63,957 nucleotides of DNA, taken from NCBI GenBank assembly GCA_947166305.1, contig CAMVDV010000017.1:1-63957 (forward strand), given 5' to 3'. Below, piece by piece: positions 45,132 to 52,049 of the stretch (position 1 is its first letter; each line of letters starts with the position of its first letter). The notes under the pieces were generated by a model that was not told where the DNA came from, did no database searches, and saw only the letters and a list, made by a program, of their open reading frames with translations. The DNA is from an uncultured Prevotellaceae bacterium. GTDB taxonomy: Bacteria > Bacteroidota > Bacteroidia > Bacteroidales > Bacteroidaceae. The position numbers and the translations under genes are program-made.

Positions 45132-46457
45132 ATGTCAACAGCATTTCAGAAAGTATATACAAAGATCAGCCAGATAACGAAGGCCACCTGCTCGCTCAAG
45201 GCAAAGGGCGTGGGTTACAACGAACTGGCCACCATCAACGGCAAGCTTGCACAGGTGGTGAAGATAATGGGCGACGACGTCACACTGCAGGTGTTTGAAG
45301 GCACAGGCGGCATCCCTACCAACGCAGAGGTAGTCTTCCTCGGCAAGAGCCCCACTCTCAAGGTCAGCGACCAGCTGGCAGGACGTTTCTTCAACGCTTA
45401 CGGTCAGCCCATCGACGGCGGACCAGAAGTTGAGGGAAAGGAAGTTGAGATTGGCGGACCTTCGGTGAACCCTGTCCGCCGCAAGCAGCCCAGCGAACTC
45501 ATCGCCACGGGTATCGCCGGCATCGACCTCAACAATACGCTCGTCTCTGGACAGAAGATTCCCTTCTTTGCCGACCCCGACCAGCCGTTCAACGAAGTGA
45601 TGGCACTCGTTGCCATGCGTGCCAAGGCCGACAAGATTATCCTCGGTGGCATGGGTATGACCAACGATGACTACTATTTCTTCCGCAACACCTTCGCCAG
45701 CGCCGGCGCGCTCGACCGCATTATCTCTTTCATCAACACCACCGAGGACCCTGCCGTCGAGCGACTCCTCATTCCCGACATGGCACTGGCTGCTGCCGAG
45801 TACTTTGCCGTGGAGAAGCATGAGACGGTGCTCGTGCTGCTCACCGACATGACGAGTTATGCTGACTCACTCTCCATCGTGTCGAACCGCATGGACCAAA
45901 TCCCGTCGAAAGACTCCATGCCCGGTTCGCTCTATTCCGACTTGGCAAAGATTTACGAGAAAGCCGTGCAGTTCCCCGAGAGCGCAGGCGGTGGCTCCAT
46001 CACCATCATCGCCGTGACGACGCTTTCAGGTGGCGACATCACTCATGCCGTGCCCGACAACACGGGTTACATCACGGAAGGTCAGCTCTATCTGCGCCGC
46101 GACAGTGACGTGGGCAAGGTCATCGTCGATCCGTTCCGCTCGCTCAGCCGTCTGAAGCAACTCGTCGCAGGTAAGAAGACAAGAAAGGACCACAGCCAAG
46201 TCATGAACGCAGCCATCCGCCTCTATGCCGACGCTGCCAATGCCAAGACGAAGCTGGAGAACGGCTTCGACTTGACAGACTACGACAACCGTTGCCTCGA
46301 CTTTGCCAAGGACTATGCAAGCAAACTCCTCGCCATCGACGTCAATCTCAATACAGAAGAGATGCTCGACGTCACTTGGAGCCTCTTCCGCAAGTACTTC
46401 AAGCTCGAGGAGGTGAACATCAAGAAGGAGTTCACCGACATCTACTGGAAGGAATAA
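45132..46457 (+). CDS. atpB: V-type ATPase regulatory subunit B
   Basis: This 441-residue protein is homologous to subunit A in its central domain but lacks the Walker A glycine-lysine, as expected for subunit B. Typical segments are RKQPSELIATGIAGIDLNNT, TDMTSYADSLSIVSNRMDQI and IPDMALAAAEYFAVEKHETV. In related operons subunits D, I and K follow. Here the operon stops and a toxin-antitoxin pair starts 43 bases later. Confidence 0.95.
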   Translation: MSTAFQKVYTKISQITKATCSLKAKGVGYNELATINGKLAQVVKIMGDDVTLQVFEGTGGIPTNAEVVFLGKSPTLKVSDQLAGRFFNAYGQPIDGGPEVEGKEVEIGGPSVNPVRRKQPSELIATGIAGIDLNNTLVSGQKIPFFADPDQPFNEVMALVAMRAKADKIILGGMGMTNDDYYFFRNTFASAGALDRIISFINTTEDPAVERLLIPDMALAAAEYFAVEKHETVLVLLTDMTSYADSLSIVSNRMDQIPSKDSMPGSLYSDLAKIYEKAVQFPESAGGGSITIIAVTTLSGGDITHAVPDNTGYITEGQLYLRRDSDVGKVIVDPFRSLSRLKQLVAGKKTRKDHSQVMNAAIRLYADAANAKTKLENGFDLTDYDNRCLDFAKDYASKLLAIDVNLNTEEMLDVTWSLFRKYFKLEEVNIKKEFTDIYWKE

Positions 46458-46499
46458 GAGAGCGTTCTGTCCACGCCGACCGACAAATACATTCGGAGC

Positions 46500-46802
46500 A
46501 TGAAGACCCGGCAGGAATACATAGATATCCTCAAAAGTCATGCCGATGAGCTGAGAACAAACTACGGCATCAGTTACATGAGGCTGTTTGGCTCTGTGGC
46601 AAGGGACGAACATCACAATGGCAGTGATGTCGATATCTTTGTTGTCATGCCGCCGAAGGCTTACTCGCTGTGTGCGGCTGCCGACTACTTGGAGTCAATC
46701 CTTGGCACGAACGTCGATTTAGTCCGCAGGCACAGCAATATGCGTCCTTTCTTCTTGAATCAGATTGACAAGTATGGAATCGATATCTTCGGACAAGCGT
46801 GA
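46500..46802 (+). CDS. MNT-type nucleotidyltransferase (likely antitoxin)
   Basis: This 100-residue protein has the GSx10DxD active-site motif (LFGSVARDEHHNGSDVDIFV). Short nucleotidyltransferases of this kind pair with HEPN ribonucleases; in studied pairs the MNT protein adds AMP to the HEPN toxin and blocks it. It overlaps the next gene by 29 bases. The pair follows the V-ATPase B gene by 43 bases, on the same strand. Confidence 0.88.
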   Translation: MKTRQEYIDILKSHADELRTNYGISYMRLFGSVARDEHHNGSDVDIFVVMPPKAYSLCAAADYLESILGTNVDLVRRHSNMRPFFLNQIDKYGIDIFGQA

Positions 46803-47172
46803 AGTGCTTCTCGACACGCTTCTCCAAGTGAAGGAGGCCATCGAGAATCTGTTGGCATGGAACAAGGGCATTACGGACATGAACCAATTGCTCCAGACGC
46901 CAAGCGGCACTCAAGCTCTTGCCGGCAACTGCATGACCATCATGGCTGTCGCTGAAGGCTTCAGGAAGATTGACAAGGCAACCGACGGACAGCTCCTACC
47001 TATTCGCCCTGAAATCCCTTGGCGACAGGTGTTCGGACTAAGGAACAGAATCGCGCATGGCTACTTCGACATAGATGTCGATATCATATCGGAAGTCATC
47101 AACAACGATTTGCAGCCGCTGCTTCAAGCGACGTCTTTCTTCATTAGCTATCTCAAAACATCCACTGAGTAA
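46774..47172 (+). CDS. HEPN-domain (DUF86-type) protein (likely toxin)
   Basis: I start at ATG 46774; a TTG at 46765 in frame is less likely. The 132 residues are all helical with the HEPN Rx4-6H motif (FGLRNRIAHGYFDID, Arg90 and His95). HEPN partners of MNT proteins are usually RNA-cleaving toxins. Overlap with the upstream gene suggests tight coupling. Which partner is toxic here is inferred from other members of this class. Confidence 0.87.
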   Translation: MESISSDKREVLLDTLLQVKEAIENLLAWNKGITDMNQLLQTPSGTQALAGNCMTIMAVAEGFRKIDKATDGQLLPIRPEIPWRQVFGLRNRIAHGYFDIDVDIISEVINNDLQPLLQATSFFISYLKTSTE

Positions 47173-47190
47173 AGAGGATTTCCAGACAAA

Positions 47191-47224
47191 AGAGCGTGCC
47201 GCGTCCCAGGATGCGGCACGCTCT
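47191..47224 (+). terminator. Hairpin terminator after the HEPN gene
   Basis: AGAGCGTGCCGC (47191-47202) and GCGGCACGCTCT (47213-47224) are a perfect 12-bp inverted repeat with a 10-base loop, followed by GTTTGT. It closes the V-ATPase/toxin-antitoxin transcription unit. Confidence 0.75.
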
Positions 47225-47252
47225 GTTTGTATGCGCTTCGCGGGTGGTAAGA

Positions 47253-47580
47253 AAACGACTACTTGATGAAAGGCAAACTACTAATGGATGAATCGTCGTT
47301 TACCAACGTGTGGTTTGCTGTTTACTTGTGGGTGGTTTTCCGTCGGCACGGATGAAGGTTCTGCATGGCTCGGGCAGGCTTCGCCAACTAAACGTGCTTA
47401 CTTCGTCAACTAAGCGTGTTTACTTTGTCAACTAAGCGTGTTTACTTCGTCAACTAAACGTGTTTACTTTGCCAAGTGAACGTGCTTACTTCGCCGAATG
47501 AACGTGTAGATTAAGCAAAATCCACACGATGATTTTGCCGAATCCACACGAGGATTTTGGCAATGTCTCATGTGGGTTCA
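47253..47580. repeat. Longest 22-bp periodic array (two blocks)
   Basis: Block one has units at 47253, 47275, 47297 and 47319, with later units partly inverted to earlier ones (AAACTACTAATGG versus CGTTTACCAACG). Block two runs from 47383 in steps of 22 through 47559, nine units. The first five share CAACTAAGCGTGTTTACTT-like cores; units seven and eight switch to AATCCACACGAGGATT, the core of the array at 20530. The last unit ends at 47580. The remaining gap to the stop of the next gene (47687) holds no gene. Confidence 0.9.
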
Positions 47581-47686
47581 AAAAACAGCTCCCGCATCTC
47601 GCGACGCAGGAGCTGGTTGGCGCACCGATTTATTAACTTCTCCGTTCCGCTTATACGCTGGGCGGAACGAAAACCAAACTGTCTTT

Positions 47687-48832
47687 TTACTTCTTTTCTT
47701 CCTTCGGCTCCATGCCTTTGAGGTAGGTCTTCTCTCCGTTGATGTAGCTCTCGAGCTTCTGCCAGTCCTTGGGAACCCAGCGTTCGCCCTTTTCCCTGAG
47801 GCTGAGGATGTGGAAGCCTTCCTTGTCTTTCATGAGGCAGAGGTAGTACCCGTTGCTGCCCATCCGGTTGTCTCCCCGAACGACTTCGTAGAGTTCGCCA
47901 GGGTAGGGGAAGTGAGGCGGCATGAATTCGTAGTTGTAGCACTGTTCGGGATGGCTGTTGACGTAATCCAGTGTCAATGAGTAGAGCCTTTGGCAGAGGG
48001 CTGTGGCTTCTGCCTCATGTTTGATGGGGATGAAGTAGTGCGAGCCGGTCGTCAGGCCTGTGTGCAGATTTTCTTCAGACTCTGGCGAAGACCACGATGT
48101 GGTCTTGTACATAAGGCCTTTGCCCACTTCGTCGTCGAAGCCCGCGTCGTGCTGCCAATGTACGGGATAAACCTTTGCGCCTTTCTTCTTCATCAGGGGT
48201 TTCAGCTCAGGCAGAATCAGTGCCTCGAAAGCCGTGATGTCGAAGGCCTTCATGTCGCCTCTCCGTATGCCGCTGGGCACGGTGATGAGATGACTGAGGG
48301 TTGCCGACTCCACGATGCCGCCGTCGCCCTTCGTGTCCTTGTATCTGTGGTAATAGAAGTTTGCTATCTCGGGGTCTCTGAAGCAGAAGGAGTCGGGCAT
48401 GACCTCTTCCATCTCCTGCGGGAACACCAGCGAGTACCGGATGGTGTCCGTGCCGAACTGATGGTATTCGTAGAGGTGACTTTCCGCTGCTTCCGCTCCG
48501 AGGAGGGCGAAGGTGCGGCGGATGGAGTCGAGACCACAGGCCATGATTCTGCGGCGCTGGGCGTTGAGGCTGTCATTCACATGAACGGCCTTCTCTCTTT
48601 GCTCCTGGCTCATGCTCTCGTGCATAGGCGGATTGTCGGTGATGTAGAAGTGGAAGCCGGCGCCCAGCTTGTGCGTGATGCCCTTGCCCCATGTGGAGCT
48701 TTGTTCGCGATAGGAGCTGAAGCCTTGCTGTCTGAGGTATTCCTCCAGCCCCTGAAGCTGCTTGTTCGGTTCCTGGCAGAATGCGGCTGCGGCGGATGCA
48801 GCCAGTAATACGAGTGCTGATAGTCTTTTCAT
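47687..48832 (-). CDS. Secreted protein in a sigma/anti-sigma operon, function unknown
   Basis: This 381-residue protein has a signal peptide (MKRLSALVLLAASAAAAFCQ). I do not recognise a family. It contains conserved-looking stretches such as TVPSGIRRGDMKAFDITAFE and YPVHWQHDAGFDDEVGKGLM, and ends in a charged EKK. It starts 12 bases after the anti-sigma gene stop, so it is the third gene of that operon. It is likely a periplasmic or surface product controlled with the sigma pair. Confidence 0.75.
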   Translation of the reverse strand: MKRLSALVLLAASAAAAFCQEPNKQLQGLEEYLRQQGFSSYREQSSTWGKGITHKLGAGFHFYITDNPPMHESMSQEQREKAVHVNDSLNAQRRRIMACGLDSIRRTFALLGAEAAESHLYEYHQFGTDTIRYSLVFPQEMEEVMPDSFCFRDPEIANFYYHRYKDTKGDGGIVESATLSHLITVPSGIRRGDMKAFDITAFEALILPELKPLMKKKGAKVYPVHWQHDAGFDDEVGKGLMYKTTSWSSPESEENLHTGLTTGSHYFIPIKHEAEATALCQRLYSLTLDYVNSHPEQCYNYEFMPPHFPYPGELYEVVRGDNRMGSNGYYLCLMKDKEGFHILSLREKGERWVPKDWQKLESYINGEKTYLKGMEPKEEKK

Positions 48833-48844
48833 GACGTGATGGTT

Positions 48845-49411
48845 TTATTGTCGGTTCATTAGCATTGCCACCTCCCGGTCGAGGCGTTCGCCGCGCTCGC
48901 GGACGTCCTGCAATTGAGCAGCAGCAATGAGATAAGGGTTATTCATGTCGAGCAGCCTATCTTCCGGGAACGCTCCCTCCGCAGGTGTCTCCATGGAAAC
49001 GGCTTCCTCGGCAGGCGGCTCTGCTATTGTTTCCTTCCGGACGGTAGGCTTTTGTCTTCTTGTTAGTTTAGGCCTCTCTGCTTGAGCCATGGCAGGTTGC
49101 TTCTGTTCTGTGACTACTGTCGGAGCTGTCGCTTGCGGTGTTTCCTCTGCGATGTTGTTTTGCGGCTCCGTCACTACTTCTGTAATGACTGGGGGCTGCT
49201 CAGACTGAGGCTTCTCTATATTAAATATGATGAGCAAGAGCACGCTGGCAGCGACGGCAATTGCCGATAGAGGATAGAGCCAGCGACGCTTGGTGGCTTG
49301 GGGCTTGAGGCTTTTCATCACCCTTTGCTCCATGTCGTCGGGCATCTTCATGCCTGCTGCTCTTTCGTTTTGTCGCTGCAGGGCTTGGCGGAAAAGTTTG
49401 TCGTCGTTCAT
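48845..49411 (-). CDS. Likely anti-sigma factor (single-pass membrane protein)
   Basis: This 188-residue protein has a cytoplasmic N-terminal part (about 1-40), one membrane helix (about 43-63, YPLSAIAVAASVLLLIIF) and a Pro/Thr/Glu-rich periplasmic part. It shares a 4-base overlap (ATGA) with the sigma gene, a typical sigma/anti-sigma pairing. The N-terminus has no zinc-finger anti-sigma motif, so the role rests on context and topology. Confidence 0.75.
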   Translation of the reverse strand: MNDDKLFRQALQRQNERAAGMKMPDDMEQRVMKSLKPQATKRRWLYPLSAIAVAASVLLLIIFNIEKPQSEQPPVITEVVTEPQNNIAEETPQATAPTVVTEQKQPAMAQAERPKLTRRQKPTVRKETIAEPPAEEAVSMETPAEGAFPEDRLLDMNNPYLIAAAQLQDVRERGERLDREVAMLMNRQ

Positions 49412-49956
49412 GGTTTCATGTGTGTTAAGATGATTCTGAGTCTTTGTCGGATGCGGAAAAGCTGGCTGCTGAGGCGCGACACCTCGCGGGCCGTGGCCTG
49501 GCCTGCCGTGTCGGTGATGTAGGCAATCTCCTTGAGCGAGCGCCCGTCGTAGTAGTAGAGTTGCAGAAGTGTCTGCTCTTCCGGCGAGAGCTGCTGTATG
49601 GCTTCGTCCAACTGCTGTGCTGTCGTGTCTTCAGGCAACTCGTCGGGAACGTCATCACTTATGTTAAGCGGCAGCATGACTTGCCGTTTTCGCTTTCGCA
49701 GATGGTAGAGCGCTTCGTGATAGGCAATGCGTTGGAGCCACGTCTGGAGCGAAGCCTTCTGCGGATCATAGTCCTTCAGATGCTGGAAGGCAGCAACAAA
49801 AGTGTTCTGCACCACGTCCTCGGTGTCCTCCTGCACCCCGACGATGCGCCCCACGAACTGCATGAGTTGCGGTCCGTAGCGCTTCACCAACTGGCCGAAC
49901 TCATTGTCGTGTCCGCCCTTGATGCGCTCTATGATGATGTCTTCGTCGTTTGCCAT
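49408..49956 (-). CDS. ECF-type RNA polymerase sigma factor
   Basis: I choose ATG 49956 (MANDEDIIIERIKGGHDNEF), since upstream codons lack sigma similarity. The 182 residues contain region 2 (FGQLVKRYGPQLMQFVGRIV, DVVQNTFVAAFQHLKDYD) and region 4 (LSPEEQTLLQLYYYDGRSLK). It would direct RNA polymerase to stress or surface genes, probably including its own operon. The linked anti-sigma gene follows by overlap. The upstream gap to the C10 gene stop (50116) includes no clear consensus promoter. Confidence 0.9.
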   Translation of the reverse strand: MANDEDIIIERIKGGHDNEFGQLVKRYGPQLMQFVGRIVGVQEDTEDVVQNTFVAAFQHLKDYDPQKASLQTWLQRIAYHEALYHLRKRKRQVMLPLNISDDVPDELPEDTTAQQLDEAIQQLSPEEQTLLQLYYYDGRSLKEIAYITDTAGQATAREVSRLSSQLFRIRQRLRIILTHMKP

Positions 49957-50115
49957 GAGCTTTCCCTTCGGTCGCCAACCATCGATTTTCAACCTGTGAT
50001 TCTACCTTTATATAGACACAAAGAGGCGGAATGTCACGCCGAAAGGAAAGTTTTTTCAGCACCCCGTTCCGGAAAAGGGTGCTGGCGGGAGGCAAACGGT
50101 CAGCAGGAAAAAGGC

Positions 50116-51990
50116 TCATTCCTCCTTTCGGAGGGGAAGAGGGAGGCGTTTCATGATTCTGATGACAGCATTGATGTCGGCCACGTCCACTTTGCCGTCG
50201 GCGTTGACATCAAAGGTTGTGAGGTTTGAGGTCGTGAGGTTATAAGTGCCGGTCGCGCTCTGGATGTCTTTTATCACGCCGACGATGCAGTCGATGTCTG
50301 CTTCATCCACCTTGCCGTCGGCGTTGACATCGCCTCTGAGGGCAGGCGTGCCTTCCTCAATCAGCTTCTTGCGTTCCAAGACGACGATGCCGTCGCGCAC
50401 CGAGCCACGATACCAGTCTTGCTCTCCTCCCGGCGTCCTGACGAGCGTCGGCCGCTGGCTGTCGGCATGTTGGGCATAGAGTGCGACGTAGAACTGCCTG
50501 CCTTCGCGGAATGTCTGCGAGTCGAAGGAGAAGGAACGTGTCACCGATCTGTTGAAGTTTCCGCCGGCATGAAGCTTGCCCACGTCTTCCGTGTCGGCCA
50601 AGAGCGTCTGCTGCAATTGCCAATCCTTGTCGAAGACGCCCAGCCCGAACGTGCCCTGGAAGGCGATGTACTTGCTCGTCTTGTTCGCGCAGCAGTAGGG
50701 TTGGTAGGTCAGGCTTGCCATGGAGTCGACTGCCGCCACGGTGTCTATCTTCATGACCAGCGTGTAGAAGATGTCCTCTTCCTTGCCCATCGGTTCGGGC
50801 GACATGCCTACGACCATCCCCTGGCTCTCGTTGAAGTCATAGACGGTGGTGCTGACGGTGAGCCCCAGCACTTTCCTTTGCTGAACAGGGTTGATGGCAT
50901 CGATGGCGAAGTAGCCGTCGCAGTCGCCCGTCCAGCCGAAATTGAAGTGATAGAGACCATTGCGATCCATGCCGTCGAGCACGAAACGATGTCCTCCCCT
51001 GCTCTCCTGTGTGTCGCCAAGCACGGTGGACTTCGTCATGCCGATGCCGCCGTAGAGCAAAGGCCTGCCTGCCGACAGCTCGCTGCGAATGATGCTGTTC
51101 CACTCGTCGCTGCTGTAGAAGTCTTTCTGGATGTGCTGTGTGTTGGGATTGTAGCCAAAGTGATGAATCACGGCATAGGGGATGAGGCCAGGCTGCGTGC
51201 CCGAATTCATTCCGTAGTCCATATAGACTGACACACCGCAGGCGTGCATTAGCTTTGCCACCTCAGCCTTCGATGCCGAAGGGCTTGACAGGGAATAGGA
51301 GTCGAGCATACGCGACCAGTCGAAGCTGACTGCATCGAAGTCCATCGTCTGCTGTATGCCTGCCGACTCCGATGTGTAGGAGACGACGCCTCCCTGTGCC
51401 CGGAGAGGATATTGGTGGTGGTTCATCACTTGAGCCATAGCCGTTGCCACGCATCCTGAAGCGTAGCGATTGCCAAGCCTGCCTGTCGGGCAGTCGTCGT
51501 TGTAAGGGCTTTCCTGTCCCCACTTCGTGCTGAGCAGCGGAGCGATGGGCTTCACGCTTGCCCTCTTGGGGTTGGGTGGCAGGTCGATGCCTGTTTCAGA
51601 AAGCGCCTCCATCTGCCCGTCGTACCATCCCAGCACGTCGAGAAATCCTTCGGGCAGGCTGTCGCTGTTAATCGTGCCGCTGTCCGAGTAGCCGAGAATC
51701 TCGTACATTCGTTGGTCGGCCGACACTATGGCAAAGCGACCGCCGGCTTCGTCGTTGACAATATAATAAGCCGCCGGTTGCAAACGCAGGCTGCGGCGAT
51801 GACGATTTCCGCGTGCCGTGATGGCCATCGCTTGCTGCCGCGATACCACTTTCAGGCGCAAGGGTTTCTCCGAAGTGTGTTCGGAGAAGAATTCCGTGGC
51901 TATCTCGATGGCCTCCTCCTCGCTGCGAGGCTGGGCGAATGCGGTGCCGCCGAGCAGCATCGCCAAAAGGAATGACAGACATTTATTCAT
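50116..51990 (-). CDS. C10 family cysteine peptidase with C-terminal dockerin
   Basis: This 624-residue protein has a signal peptide (to about Ala19) and a Spi-type pro-domain (about 20-140). The catalytic domain shows Cys180 (YASGCVATAMAQVM), His334 (RGGHRFVLDGMD) and the HFNFGW motif. A beta domain and a type I dockerin (LRGDVNADGKVDEADID; DVNADGKVDVADINAVI) follow. Residues about 46-67 are encoded by three 22-bp units (51788-51853), an in-frame insertion of 66 bases in the pro-domain. Residues between the dockerin halves (about YNLTTSNLTT) come from an AACCTCAC-type repeat. It starts 48 bases after the GH66 stop, so the two genes may be co-transcribed. Confidence 0.9.
   Translation of the reverse strand: MNKCLSFLLAMLLGGTAFAQPRSEEEAIEIATEFFSEHTSEKPLRLKVVSRQQAMAITARGNRHRRSLRLQPAAYYIVNDEAGGRFAIVSADQRMYEILGYSDSGTINSDSLPEGFLDVLGWYDGQMEALSETGIDLPPNPKRASVKPIAPLLSTKWGQESPYNDDCPTGRLGNRYASGCVATAMAQVMNHHQYPLRAQGGVVSYTSESAGIQQTMDFDAVSFDWSRMLDSYSLSSPSASKAEVAKLMHACGVSVYMDYGMNSGTQPGLIPYAVIHHFGYNPNTQHIQKDFYSSDEWNSIIRSELSAGRPLLYGGIGMTKSTVLGDTQESRGGHRFVLDGMDRNGLYHFNFGWTGDCDGYFAIDAINPVQQRKVLGLTVSTTVYDFNESQGMVVGMSPEPMGKEEDIFYTLVMKIDTVAAVDSMASLTYQPYCCANKTSKYIAFQGTFGLGVFDKDWQLQQTLLADTEDVGKLHAGGNFNRSVTRSFSFDSQTFREGRQFYVALYAQHADSQRPTLVRTPGGEQDWYRGSVRDGIVVLERKKLIEEGTPALRGDVNADGKVDEADIDCIVGVIKDIQSATGTYNLTTSNLTTFDVNADGKVDVADINAVIRIMKRLPLPLRKEE
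51788..51853. repeat. 22-bp periodic array inside the C10 peptidase gene, 3 units
   Basis: Units at 51788, 51810 and 51832 carry GGCTGCGGCGATGAC-, GCGTGCCGTGATGGC- and TTGCTGCCGCGAT-type cores, the same family as the intergenic array at 57646. Three units are 66 bases, 22 codons, so the frame is kept. Confidence 0.8.
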
Positions 51991-52024
51991 TTACCATTTA
52001 ACCATTTACCATTTACTATTTATT
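51991..52024. repeat. Short simple repeat between GH66 and C10 genes
   Basis: Four CATTTACCATTT-like words fill most of the 48-base gap. Similar words occur in the linker near 52090-52120 inside the GH66 gene. Confidence 0.6.
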
Positions 52025-52049
52025 CCCCCTAAAGGGGGTTAGGGGGTCC
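52025..52049. repeat. CCCCCTAAAGGGGG hairpin at the GH66 stop
   Basis: CCCCC-TAAA-GGGGG forms a hairpin and is followed by TTAGGGGGTCC, which contains the GH66 stop codon. A near copy lies at 54744-54772, so the gene is bracketed by the element. Confidence 0.75.

Noticed and set aside
41704..46457. F-type ATP synthase
   Set aside because: Subunit A has the V-type bulge and length, subunit B lacks the Walker A motif, and DUF2764 is between E and A, as in V-type operons.
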